From Bdellovibrio reynosensis (GTDB lineage Bacteria > Bdellovibrionota > Bdellovibrionia > Bdellovibrionales > Bdellovibrionaceae), in contig NZ_CP093442.1 of assembly GCF_022814725.1 (NCBI RefSeq), positions 3,518,324 through 3,582,323 on the forward strand: DNA of 64,000 bases. Reading direction: 5' to 3'. Both the position numbers and the translations under genes were made by a program. Below, piece by piece: positions 1 to 8,183 of this stretch. A model generated the notes under the pieces. The model was given only the letters and a program-made list of their open reading frames with translations, ran no database searches and was not told the DNA's origin. Within the stretch, counting starts at the first letter, position 1; each line of letters opens with the position of its first letter.

Positions 1-2
1 GC

Positions 3-758
3 TACGGTCATATCGGAAGCCAAGTCAGCGTTCTTGCTGAAGCCCTTGGTTTGAAAGTTGTATTTTACGATGTGATTAAAAAACTTCCGCTGGGAAATGC
101 GGTGGTAAAATCTTCGTTAGAAGAACTTTTAAAAGTGTCAGACTTTGTTACCCTGCACGTGCCTGAAACACTTGAAACCAAAGATATGATCACTAAAAAA
201 GAACTACAGGCGATGAAAAAAGGCAGCTACTTAATCAATGCCAGTCGCGGTTCTGTGGTCGTGATTGAAGATTTAGTAGAGGCTTTGAAGTCCAAACACA
301 TCGCCGGTTGTGCCATTGACGTCTTTCCCGAAGAACCAGCATCAAATAAAGAAAAGTTTAAAAGTCCCCTTCAAGGACTTTCTAATGTCATTTTGACTCC
401 GCATATTGGTGGCAGTACGGAGGAAGCTCAGTACGCTATCGGGATGGAGGTTGCCGAAAGTTTCAGAAGATACTTAAAAATTGGGTCTTCTTCAGGAGCC
501 GTGAATTTTCCGAATGTGGATTTACCGGTAAAACAAGGCGCTTCACGCATCTTAAATGTGCATAAAAATGAGCCCGGTGTGCTTGGAGAAATCAACAGCC
601 TTATCTCTAAGGCGGGTGCCAACATCGAAGGTCAATATTTATCAACAGACGAAAAGATCGGTTATCTGATCATGGACGTTCATTCTGATCATGCCAAAGA
701 ACTTGCGGCTGACATAGGTCAACTGAAACGATCGATCCGAACTCGAGTGGTGTACTAA
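3..758 (+). CDS. serA: D-3-phosphoglycerate dehydrogenase, C-terminal part (5' end outside window)
   Basis: This cytosolic enzyme oxidises 3-phosphoglycerate with NAD+, the first step of serine synthesis. The frame is open to the left edge and begins inside the Rossmann motif (GYGHIGSQ), so roughly the first 150 residues are missing; the family is usually about 400-410 residues. Visible landmarks are INASRGS (substrate arginine), IDVFPEEP (catalytic glutamate) and TPHIGGSTEEAQ (catalytic histidine). A C-terminal ACT domain follows (SRILNVHKNEPGVLGEIN), which in E. coli SerA binds serine for feedback control, so similar regulation is inferred. The gene ends in a strong hairpin and faces an FAD-dependent hydroxyacid dehydrogenase gene. 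Confidence 0.93.
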   Translation, partial: YGHIGSQVSVLAEALGLKVVFYDVIKKLPLGNAVVKSSLEELLKVSDFVTLHVPETLETKDMITKKELQAMKKGSYLINASRGSVVVIEDLVEALKSKHIAGCAIDVFPEEPASNKEKFKSPLQGLSNVILTPHIGGSTEEAQYAIGMEVAESFRRYLKIGSSSGAVNFPNVDLPVKQGASRILNVHKNEPGVLGEINSLISKAGANIEGQYLSTDEKIGYLIMDVHSDHAKELAADIGQLKRSIRTRVVY

Positions 759-786
759 AAAAAGCCCGGGCGCCGGGCTTTTTTTT
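757..786. terminator. Bidirectional intrinsic terminator between serA and the FAD oxidoreductase
   Basis: A perfect 6-bp GC stem (GCCCGG / CCGGGC, loop GCG at 770-772) is flanked by an A-run on the left and a T-run on the right. It can therefore end transcription from both convergent genes. It overlaps both stop codons. Confidence 0.88.
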
Positions 787-2167
787 AAATCACTTTTCCA
801 GGATTCATAATGTTATCAGGATCGAAGGCCGCTTTGATTTGTTTCATCAAGCCGATTTCTGCTTCAGATCGGGTGTAGGTTAGGAATGACTTTTTCGTTA
901 AACCCACACCGTGTTCAGCAGAAATACTGCCTTTATATTTTTTCACAGTATCAAAAACCATCACGTCCACTTTGCGGCATTCTTTGACGAACTCTTCTTT
1001 GCTCATGCCTTCTGGGCGCAAGATATTGATGTGCAAGTTGCCATCACCGATATGCCCGAACCACACCACTTCCCAAGTAGGGTAGGCTGTCGAAAGAACT
1101 TTATCAAGATCCGCCATGAATGGTGGAACTTTAGAAATAGTCACCGCAATATCGTTTTTGTACGGGGAATACTTAGCTAAAGATTCAGAGATGTCTTCGC
1201 GATAGCGCCAGAAAGTTGTCGCTTGCACGTCGGACTGGCTAAGAACACCGTCAACAACCCAACCTTCTTCCAAACATTTTTCAAACACACCTAAAACATG
1301 TTCTTCATCTTGTTCGTTTCTAGTTTCAACTTCAGATAGAACATAAAATGGAGATTGAGTTTCCAAAGGAGCAGGCAAGCCTGTATTTTCTAAAACTTTT
1401 GCTAAGGCTTTATCAGAAAACATTTCAAATGCGACAAGCGAGGTTTTGGTTTTAAACTCTGCAAAGATTTTCATGACGGCATCTAAACCACTCACTGCCA
1501 TGACCAACACTTTCATCGGCGGCGGCACTGGCGCAAGTTTGATAGTCGCTTCAGTGATGAAACCTAAAGTACCTTCAGACCCGATGAACAAGTGGCGTAG
1601 ATCGTAACCAGTGGCATTTTTAACAAGACCGTTGTTCAATTCTAAAACTTCACCAGTTCCAGTAACCACTTTAAGACCCGCAACCCAGTCGCGAGTTAAA
1701 CCATAACGAACCACTTTAATACCGCCCGCATTCGTTGCGATATTTCCGCCCATTTGCGAAGAGCCCGTAGCAGCAAAGTCTACGGGATAGAAAAGTTGAT
1801 TTTTGTGCGCAAACTCTTGCAAGGCTTCAGTCACAACGCCTGGTTCAATGATGACACTTTGATCGATGGGACTGAAATCTTTGATCTTATTCATTTGATC
1901 AAACGACACAACAACTTCACCTTGAGTCGCAGCTGCAGATCCCGAAAGACCCGTGCGCCCCCCTGAAGGCACAAGGGCGATTTTATTTTTGCGCGCCCAT
2001 TTTACTAAAGCGACAACATCTTCAGTGGATCTTGGAAAAACAATCGCAGAGGCTTTGATATCAAAATAAGTCGTCCAATCCTTACCCCAGTATTTGAGGC
2101 TTTCCTCGTCAGTTTTGATTTGGTCTTTTTGTAAAAAGCTTTCAAGTTCGAGGAGTTGGTTCGACAT
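785..2167 (-). CDS. FAD-binding oxidoreductase, GlcD / D-2-hydroxyglutarate dehydrogenase-like
   Basis: A 460-residue flavoprotein of the VAO/PCMH family that oxidises a D-2-hydroxyacid (glycolate, D-lactate or D-2-hydroxyglutarate) to the 2-oxoacid. The PCMH FAD domain covers about residues 35-215, with VPSGGRTGLSG, GGNIATNAGG and IGSEGTLGFITEA. The C-terminal FAD-oxidase domain carries WFGHIGDGNLHINI and SAEHGVG. It is the last gene of a bolA-grxD-DUF2892 run on the same strand with very short gaps. It converges on serA; since SerA homologues can make D-2-hydroxyglutarate and a D-2-hydroxyglutarate dehydrogenase recycles it, that substrate is a reasonable guess. The sequence alone does not decide among D-hydroxyacids. 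Confidence 0.85.
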   Translation of the reverse strand: MSNQLLELESFLQKDQIKTDEESLKYWGKDWTTYFDIKASAIVFPRSTEDVVALVKWARKNKIALVPSGGRTGLSGSAAATQGEVVVSFDQMNKIKDFSPIDQSVIIEPGVVTEALQEFAHKNQLFYPVDFAATGSSQMGGNIATNAGGIKVVRYGLTRDWVAGLKVVTGTGEVLELNNGLVKNATGYDLRHLFIGSEGTLGFITEATIKLAPVPPPMKVLVMAVSGLDAVMKIFAEFKTKTSLVAFEMFSDKALAKVLENTGLPAPLETQSPFYVLSEVETRNEQDEEHVLGVFEKCLEEGWVVDGVLSQSDVQATTFWRYREDISESLAKYSPYKNDIAVTISKVPPFMADLDKVLSTAYPTWEVVWFGHIGDGNLHINILRPEGMSKEEFVKECRKVDVMVFDTVKKYKGSISAEHGVGLTKKSFLTYTRSEAEIGLMKQIKAAFDPDNIMNPGKVI

Positions 2168-2177
2168 TTTTTAAACC

Positions 2178-2384
2178 TTATTCGTTGTGAGTCGCGCGAT
2201 GATAATCTTTCAGAGTTCTGATTCTAAAGAACCCATAAACAGGACACAAGCCCCAAGCTGAAGTGATGAGGCCATAAATACCAACGTAGGCCCAAAAAGG
2301 ACCGCCGGCAAAAGCGTAGGCGGTTAAACCCACACCCAAAATAAACCGTAAAATGCGATCCCACAGGGCTACGTTGCATCTCAT
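2178..2384 (-). CDS. DUF2892 (YgaP-like transmembrane) small membrane protein
   Basis: A 68-residue protein with two hydrophobic stretches (about residues 10-27 and 28-45) and the motif GLCPVYGFFRI near the end. This matches the DUF2892 family, the membrane part of rhodanese-type proteins such as YgaP. A rhodanese domain is not present. The gene lies 1 base after grxD and 10 bases before the FAD oxidoreductase, so it is probably co-transcribed with them. A link to sulfur or redox handling is inferred only from the glutaredoxin neighbour. Confidence 0.75.
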   Translation of the reverse strand: MRCNVALWDRILRFILGVGLTAYAFAGGPFWAYVGIYGLITSAWGLCPVYGFFRIRTLKDYHRATHNE

Positions 2385-2385
2385 A

Positions 2386-2691
2386 TTATGCTTTTAACAA
2401 TTCTTGAAGTTCACCAGATTGATACATTTCCATCATGATGTCGCTGCCGCCAACAAGTTGCTTGTTAACGTAAAGTTGTGGAATCGTCGGCCAGTTGCCG
2501 TAATCTTTGATGCCTTGGCGGATGCCTTCATCATCAAGAACATTCACGTCATGGAATTTTACGCCGATGTCTTGCAAGATAGCGCAAGCGCGAGCTGAAA
2601 ATCCGCACATAGGGAACTGTTGAGTTCCTTTCATGAAAAGAACAACTTTATTTGTAGTGACGATGGAATCAATTTTTTCGTGTGTAGTCAT
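2386..2691 (-). CDS. grxD: Monothiol glutaredoxin (Grx4 type)
   Basis: A 101-residue cytosolic glutaredoxin carrying the monothiol CGFS active site in GTQQFPMCGFSARACA, plus the glutathione-binding segments WPTIPQLYVN and VGGSDIMMEM. CGFS glutaredoxins bind and transfer [2Fe-2S] clusters as homodimers or as heterodimers with BolA. The length is typical for the family. A bolA gene lies 16 bases upstream on the same strand, the classical partnership in iron-sulfur cluster trafficking. A good ribosome site (AGAGGT) precedes the ATG. Confidence 0.95.
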   Translation of the reverse strand: MTTHEKIDSIVTTNKVVLFMKGTQQFPMCGFSARACAILQDIGVKFHDVNVLDDEGIRQGIKDYGNWPTIPQLYVNKQLVGGSDIMMEMYQSGELQELLKA

Positions 2692-2707
2692 TATGGATAC
2701 CTCTTAC

Positions 2708-2938
2708 TTAGGCTTTGATTTTAGTCTTAATTGAGAGAGCGTGAACCTCGCCGGTCTTTAATTCTGGACCAAAGCAAGCCATCACATGCTGGTGTTGTTG
2801 AATACGAGTCATTCCCGCAAACACCGGGCTTTCTACGTAAACTTCCCAGTGATCTTGAGTGCCGGTCAGATCGTAAACTTCGATCTTAGCCTCGGAATAA
2901 TTCTGCTCTAAACGTTCTTTCATTTGTTCTGCTGTCAT
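2708..2938 (-). CDS. bolA: BolA family protein
   Basis: A small BolA-like protein of 76 residues from the chosen ATG (MTAEQMKERLEQNY). It has the class II KH-like fold signature GTQDHWEVYVES and the C-terminal HALSIKTK, including the histidine that in this family can coordinate the shared cluster with a CGFS glutaredoxin. It is the first gene of the operon with grxD. The frame stays open to an ATG at 3013 preceded by GAGGG, which would add 25 residues and overlap the divergent gene start at 3012. I prefer 2938 because the family normally begins there, though no clear ribosome site precedes it. Confidence 0.85.
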   Translation of the reverse strand: MTAEQMKERLEQNYSEAKIEVYDLTGTQDHWEVYVESPVFAGMTRIQQHQHVMACFGPELKTGEVHALSIKTKIKA

Positions 2939-3011
2939 AGGCGCGGAAATTATCAGATCATGCACCGGAAGTCGACTTGAATGACGCAAGTAGTCGCTGT
3001 AGTATGATCCC

Positions 3012-4940
3012 ATGTTTGGACCCTCGTTTCGTTTAGTAAAGCTTTGTGCCCTGATTTTGGTTGCTATGGTTTTTTACACCCTTGCGCGGGTGGAGTTTTT
3101 AGCTTGGAACTGGAACCTATTTAGCACAAAGCCCTTCGCTGATATTTTGTGGTCCTTCGTGGTGGGCTGGCGCTTTGACATTTCAGCCATCCTGATGATG
3201 GCGTCTCCGCTTTTACTTCTTTCTTTTTTACCGTGGCCCAAGGCCTGGGAAAAATACTATTCAACAACAACTTGGATTTTATTCAGCGTGCTGCAGACGC
3301 CATTTTTAATTTTAAATCTGATCGACACAGAGTTTATTAACTTCGTAGGGCGTAGAACGACCTATGACAGTTTGTTCGTGGTAAATGAAGCCCAAGGAAA
3401 GTTCCTTAATTTCTTCACCAGCTACTGGATTTTATTTGTAGCGAACACCATCATCGTGGGTCTTTTTATTTTCTCTGTTCGTTGGATGATGAAAAAGACC
3501 TTGCAGACTCAGACCCTGCAGTGGTCGGAAAAAGGGAAGCGTTTAAAGCTGTGGTTCGCCCACGGTTTCCTGTGCTTTGTTGCCTTAGTTCTAGCGGTCG
3601 TTGGAATTCGCGGCGGTTTGCAAGGTAAGCCGATCAGCTTTGTAAATGCCAATGTCTTCACCGTGCCACTTTTAAACAACCTGATCCTTAATTCCACTTT
3701 CACTTTTGTGAAAAGTTTTGGAACAGAAAAATTAGTACGTGCCCAGTATTTCTCGGATAAAAACGAGATGCTTAAAAACCTGAATGGCGTCAATAAAACA
3801 TCTTCTTTAGATGGTAGGCGTCCTATTAAACCCCAAAACGTCGTGATCATCATCCTTGAAAGCTTTGGCGAAGAATATCTGGGACCGGTGGCGGGGAAGC
3901 CTTCCTACACGCCGTTTTTAGATTCGCTTCAGCAAAGATCTTTGAACTTTAAAAATGCCTACGCCAACGGACGCCGATCTATTGAAGGGGTGGGGGCCGT
4001 AATGGCAGGAATTCCTGCATTAATGGCAGAGCCTTTTATCTCGTCCCACTTTACCGCAAACTATTTCGTGGGTTTGGGAACATTGCTTGATCAAAAAAAT
4101 TATTCCTCAGCCTTTTTCCATGGCGGGCATAACGGCACGATGTTCTTTGACTCCTTCATGCAAAGTGCTGGGGTTGAAAAGTATTTTGGTTCTAAAGAGT
4201 ACGGTAACAGCGCTGATGATGACGGTGTTTGGGGAATTTGGGACGAGCCGTTCTTACAATGGATGGTGGCGCAGATGGATTCAATACCACAGCCATTCAT
4301 GACTTCGGTCTTCACTTTAACGTCCCATCAGCCCTACAAAATTCCGGAAAAGTACAAAGCGCAGTTCCCAGAAGGTCCAATTGAAATTCTGAAAACTGTT
4401 TCTTATACGGACTTTGCTTTAAAAAAATTCTTTGAAGAGGCTGAAAAAAAGCCGTGGTTTAAGGACACTTTATTCATAATCACCGCGGACCACGCATCAA
4501 TGCATTATCGTGAGGAGTATAAGAACGATATTGGTTCTTACCGCATTCCGTTAATGCTTTATCATCCGACATTCAAATTCCCTGAAACCGACACTGAAAT
4601 GATCGTTCAACAAATTGATATTCTGCCGACGGTTTTAGACTTTTTAGGTATCCCCGAAAAAGAAAAGAACTATCTAGGCAGCTCTTTGTTTGCGGTCGCC
4701 GACAAAGTGGCGGTGAATTTTAACGATGGCCGCTATCTGCTTTTTGCAAAGGACCATTACCTGCGTTGGGTCCCCGGGGAGCCTGAAGCAAAGATGTACG
4801 CTATCAATGATCGTGAAAGCACAAAAGAAATTATTGAAAACGGAGTGCGTAAGTCAGAACTTACAAGCAAGCTTAAAGCCACGGTTCAATATTTTAATGA
4901 AGGGATGTGGGACAATAAACTTTATTATCCCACCAGATAA
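3012..4940 (+). CDS. LTA synthase / phosphoglycerol transferase family membrane protein (sulfatase fold)
   Basis: A 642-residue membrane enzyme with about five N-terminal transmembrane helices (residues 1-200) and an extracytoplasmic sulfatase-like domain (about 275-590). Metal-site landmarks are the Glu in IIILESFGEEY (about residue 283) and ADHASMHY (Asp493, His494). At the nucleophile position it has Ser (GRRSIEG, about residue 323), where LtaS has Thr. The family moves phosphoglycerol or phosphoethanolamine groups onto envelope glycans or lipids. In a Gram-negative this suggests modification of a periplasmic glucan or outer-membrane lipid; the substrate is unknown. The start lies back to back with bolA and has no clear ribosome site. 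Confidence 0.83.
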   Translation: MFGPSFRLVKLCALILVAMVFYTLARVEFLAWNWNLFSTKPFADILWSFVVGWRFDISAILMMASPLLLLSFLPWPKAWEKYYSTTTWILFSVLQTPFLILNLIDTEFINFVGRRTTYDSLFVVNEAQGKFLNFFTSYWILFVANTIIVGLFIFSVRWMMKKTLQTQTLQWSEKGKRLKLWFAHGFLCFVALVLAVVGIRGGLQGKPISFVNANVFTVPLLNNLILNSTFTFVKSFGTEKLVRAQYFSDKNEMLKNLNGVNKTSSLDGRRPIKPQNVVIIILESFGEEYLGPVAGKPSYTPFLDSLQQRSLNFKNAYANGRRSIEGVGAVMAGIPALMAEPFISSHFTANYFVGLGTLLDQKNYSSAFFHGGHNGTMFFDSFMQSAGVEKYFGSKEYGNSADDDGVWGIWDEPFLQWMVAQMDSIPQPFMTSVFTLTSHQPYKIPEKYKAQFPEGPIEILKTVSYTDFALKKFFEEAEKKPWFKDTLFIITADHASMHYREEYKNDIGSYRIPLMLYHPTFKFPETDTEMIVQQIDILPTVLDFLGIPEKEKNYLGSSLFAVADKVAVNFNDGRYLLFAKDHYLRWVPGEPEAKMYAINDRESTKEIIENGVRKSELTSKLKATVQYFNEGMWDNKLYYPTR

Positions 4941-4941
4941 A

Positions 4942-5625
4942 CTAAGCCGCTTTACGGAAATAAACTTCCCGTTGCAGGTCGGTTATGGAAGACACAATCT
5001 TATCTTCACTGGCTGCGGCCATATGATTGAATTTCACACCTAATACCAATGAATTATCGCTTTTAAGGCGAATATTTTTAATTAAGCCCTGTACTAGAAT
5101 CGGTTCACGATCACCTAAGTGTACGAAGGCTTTAATTTCATCTTCCAAATTGCAGCTAAGGGCATCGTGAGTCACCTCCACCGCGCACCCCTCGGTGCTT
5201 AGATCCAATAATCGGCAATGAACCTGGCAGGCGGTTTCATTTACAAATGAAAGCGCAAACGCAGCAGGGTAGTCAGACGGAAGAACGTAACGATAGTTAA
5301 GACGTTTCTGTAAGTGGAAAAGATTTAAAAGCGAAACTATGACCTCTTTACCGTGGGCCACGGGGCGTGTTTCAAAAATGTATTTGTCGCCACCGAATTG
5401 AAAGCTTCCCATGAAAAGTTCAGTGCCAGGAAGATTCATGGCAGCTTCTTCTGAAAATTCACAAGTAAGGCTGGTGCCATTGGTTGTGACAGCTTTTAGT
5501 ATAATCAAGCGATCATATTTATCCTTAAGCGTGATGCATTCTTTTGATTGCAGCAAACGCTGAAGAAGTTTTTCTTGTTCAGCACTGTCGTTTATGGACT
5601 TAAAGATAACTAATGCTTCACTCAT
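4942..5625 (-). CDS. PilZ-domain protein (c-di-GMP receptor candidate)
   Basis: A 227-residue soluble protein with no signal peptide. The C-terminal half is a PilZ domain containing both c-di-GMP-binding motifs: RxxxR as RLNYR (108-112) and DxSxxG as DLSTEG (141-146). The N-terminal 100 residues resemble the beta-rich YcgR-type accessory domain only in position and size. The start codon overlaps the stop of the upstream cyclic-nucleotide-binding gene (TAATG), so translation is probably coupled and the two proteins likely work together. It may act on motility or gliding, but no partner is encoded here. Confidence 0.88.
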   Translation of the reverse strand: MSEALVIFKSINDSAEQEKLLQRLLQSKECITLKDKYDRLIILKAVTTNGTSLTCEFSEEAAMNLPGTELFMGSFQFGGDKYIFETRPVAHGKEVIVSLLNLFHLQKRLNYRYVLPSDYPAAFALSFVNETACQVHCRLLDLSTEGCAVEVTHDALSCNLEDEIKAFVHLGDREPILVQGLIKNIRLKSDNSLVLGVKFNHMAAASEDKIVSSITDLQREVYFRKAA

Positions 5626-6767
5626 TACGCCGCCATAACTAGTTTATGCCCGCATTCATGACAGAATTTAGCGCCGGCTTGCACTTCAACAGCGCAGCCA
5701 GGGCAGCACGGGCCACCAGATTTTTTCTTAGGTTTTTCTTCTTTTTCATCCATATCGACAAAGCCTTTTTCATTCCACTTGTCGATTTCTTTAATCATCT
5801 TCCAGCTTTGGAAGATGGAACGGAACTCTTTCACTTCAAACTGAAGTAAAACGCCAGTTCCTGCATTTTTTCTTTTCATTAACACGCCTTTAGATTCAAG
5901 GCGGTTGAAATGGTCATTATTCATATTAAGACCGATTTCGTTTTTGCACATTTCAGAAAATTTCGTGAAGTCGACGCTGACAATGCCAAAGCGATCCGGT
6001 TGCTCGGTTTCAGCCAGTTTTAACAGGCAATCCAACATCTGACTGCAAAGTTCATCCACTTTAAGGATTTCAGAGCGCCCACTTTTAAAATAATAATATT
6101 GATAGAATTCAAAAAAGCTTTCCACCAAAGGAAGATCTAAGAAGTGCACTCTTTGAATCTCGTCTGGTCCATCTGGATTATCTGGAGCTTTACCCATTTC
6201 ATACAGGGCCATTTTAAGTTTCACCAGAATGTTAATCGCTTGCTCCATGCGCTTTGGTGATTCGCCAAACACACGTTGAGAGTACTGTTTCATCATGCTC
6301 CATTCTAAAATCACGCGACCCGCTTGCGAGCGATCGCCTTTGTGATTTGCAGTATGGAAAACAGCACCAAAAGTTTTAGCAACTTGGTCCTCAGGACACG
6401 GTGAAGAATCTTTTTCTAACTTACCAGAACGCACATCATTCATCGCCAAACGCAAACGATCTGCTAGCGACTTAATAATCACCTTTAGCATTTGCGGGGC
6501 CCCTTCGTACTGCTGTTTTAAAGCATCCACGGGGATTTCAAGAACCTTAGTTTCAGTCGTGGCAATCGCAGAGGTCGGGTGGGTGCTTTGTCCTAAGATC
6601 ACTTGATCGCCAAGGATGTGGGAAGCTCCCAATTGATATAAATCGATGGTCTTCTTACCGCGAATTAGACACTGATTGGCACCGCCGGATTGAATCAGGA
6701 AAACGGAAGTGATTTTGTCTCCGTCTTTAAAGATAACTTCGCCTTTTTTAAAGGTTTTTACCGACAT
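5625..6767 (-). CDS. Cyclic-nucleotide-binding (CRP-like effector) domain protein with C-terminal zinc ribbon
   Basis: A 380-residue protein. The N-terminal 120 residues form a cNMP-binding beta roll (FKKGEVIFKDGDKITSVFLI, then GDQVILGQ). The middle region (about 140-330) is helical and unassigned, ending in a short winged-helix-like stretch. The last 27 residues hold a Cys4 zinc ribbon (CPGC and CHEC pairs). No canonical Crp helix-turn-helix is obvious. It is translationally coupled to the PilZ gene that follows, giving a two-gene unit that could integrate a cyclic mononucleotide and c-di-GMP. The ligand cannot be read from the sequence. Confidence 0.75.
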   Translation of the reverse strand: MSVKTFKKGEVIFKDGDKITSVFLIQSGGANQCLIRGKKTIDLYQLGASHILGDQVILGQSTHPTSAIATTETKVLEIPVDALKQQYEGAPQMLKVIIKSLADRLRLAMNDVRSGKLEKDSSPCPEDQVAKTFGAVFHTANHKGDRSQAGRVILEWSMMKQYSQRVFGESPKRMEQAINILVKLKMALYEMGKAPDNPDGPDEIQRVHFLDLPLVESFFEFYQYYYFKSGRSEILKVDELCSQMLDCLLKLAETEQPDRFGIVSVDFTKFSEMCKNEIGLNMNNDHFNRLESKGVLMKRKNAGTGVLLQFEVKEFRSIFQSWKMIKEIDKWNEKGFVDMDEKEEKPKKKSGGPCCPGCAVEVQAGAKFCHECGHKLVMAA

Positions 6768-6939
6768 GAAAAGCCCTCGCTCTGAATTGATTTTCTCAAC
6801 GCTTTATCGGTTAAAAAGCCGGGGTTTTTAATGCTTTGGCGTGGTTCTTTTACAGCTTTAATCAATTTCAGCGACGAGATTCCTAAGCTTTGGTCTGGCA
6901 AACTGGACTTTTCCGCGGGTTTTAAGCTATAACTCCCCT

Positions 6940-7284
6940 ATGGATTACTTCTTTTCCCCAGCTTCTTCAGAACACCAAAAGCGCGAAAAAGCCAAGGCTC
7001 GCGAATTACGCTTAAGCCAGTGGTGGAAGCAAGAGCTAGGAAAAGGACTTTGTTACCACTGTGGTTTGCGCTTTAAGCCGGCAGAACTAACAATGGACCA
7101 TTTAATTCCCATCGCTCGCGGGGGAAAATCTAATAAAAATAACTGCGTTACGTCTTGCAAGGACTGCAATTCTAAAAAGGGTTATAAAACCCGGGCTGAA
7201 ATGGCTTTAGAAGAATTAACCAGTTCAACGGCTGTCAGCGAAGATCCATTGACCACAGATAATAGCGAAGATTCAGGCGATTAA
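6940..7284 (+). CDS. Small HNH endonuclease-fold protein
   Basis: A 114-residue protein with a compact HNH domain: zinc cysteines C38/C41 (CYHCG) and C73/C76 (CKDC), the catalytic DH pair at 53-54 (MDHLIPIARGG), and Asn68. It is close to the single-domain bacterial HNH family, which nicks or cuts DNA. The N-terminal 30 residues are highly charged. No restriction or phage gene is adjacent. The stop codon abuts the stop of the convergent gene at 7285 with no intergenic space. Confidence 0.85.
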   Translation: MDYFFSPASSEHQKREKAKARELRLSQWWKQELGKGLCYHCGLRFKPAELTMDHLIPIARGGKSNKNNCVTSCKDCNSKKGYKTRAEMALEELTSSTAVSEDPLTTDNSEDSGD

Positions 7285-7926
7285 TTAAGGCAGCACCACA
7301 GTAGAGATAAGTAGCATCGCTACGTCTTTTTGATCCTTATATAAAGGCACCAGCCATAGCATTTTATTAATGATTGAAAGTCGCTCTAAAGAGTCTTTTT
7401 CTTTGATTACGTGCTGGGGATTTTCTACCTCTATAGGCACTTTCTTTTCAGCACCCATGTACTTAACAACTAAATTTTCGACAAGTTTATGGTCTTCCGG
7501 AGTGCGCTCATAAAGTGAATACCATTTGCGACAGTACAGATCTTCAAGCGTGTAGCTGCAGACATCAAAAAATAAAAGGCTGCGGAACATCTGCGTCTGG
7601 GAATAACTATATATTTCTACTAGATGGTGATCTTCGATTTCATCTAGCATCTTTGGATCTACTGTATAACCCAGGTTCTTAAGGGCACATTCGGTGAAAT
7701 AGCGGGTATCACGCAAACTGCGCGACGCTTTTTTTACGTCTAAGCAAATCTGGTAGTAACTTTCTAAATTGTGCAGGACTTCGGCTTTTTCACCTTCAGT
7801 CAGCACATTGAAGTAGGATAAAGACGCGTTTGCATAGGGGCGAATGATAACGCCTTCGTTTTCAATTAAGCCGCAGATTTTATGGCTATAGTGTTTAAAT
7901 AGGTCTTCGGGGCGTTGGCTATTCAC
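7285..7926 (-). CDS. Conserved-looking hypothetical protein
   Basis: A 213-residue soluble protein that I do not recognise. It is rich in Leu, Tyr and Glu and predicted mostly helical, with no signal peptide or membrane segment. Notable stretches are FDVCSYTLEDLYCRKW and the C-terminal hydrophobic MLLISTVVLP. It ends flush against the small HNH gene on the opposite strand. The 257 bases upstream, shared with the topoisomerase VI operon, would hold divergent promoters. Confidence 0.6.
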   Translation of the reverse strand: MNSQRPEDLFKHYSHKICGLIENEGVIIRPYANASLSYFNVLTEGEKAEVLHNLESYYQICLDVKKASRSLRDTRYFTECALKNLGYTVDPKMLDEIEDHHLVEIYSYSQTQMFRSLLFFDVCSYTLEDLYCRKWYSLYERTPEDHKLVENLVVKYMGAEKKVPIEVENPQHVIKEKDSLERLSIINKMLWLVPLYKDQKDVAMLLISTVVLP

Positions 7927-8183
7927 CGGTGGCCGCCTTATAATGAGACGCTTTTAATGATCCACATACGTTCAGACTCATATCCAAAAGTATCAGTCAA
8001 AATGCTGTAAAAGTGGAGTTGTAAAGGGATGATGGCGCCATTTGAAACAATTTGAACTTTCTCATATTCACTTTTACGCCAAGCAGCGTTGAGCCTTTAG
8101 TCTTGCTTTGACTCTATGCGTTCGCGTTAACCTATCAAAGTTATTCATTAAAATTAGTTAACATCTCGTGAAGGTAAGCGACC

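Noticed and set aside
2939..3013. A 25-residue N-terminal extension of BolA
   Set aside because: An ATG at 3013 has a GAGGG upstream, but the extension would overlap the divergent gene start and does not look like the family N-terminus. It is kept only as an alternative.
8101..8183. A TTGACT promoter for the topoisomerase VI operon
   Set aside because: TTGACT at 8108 is a good -35, but no -10 of acceptable match lies at a proper distance.
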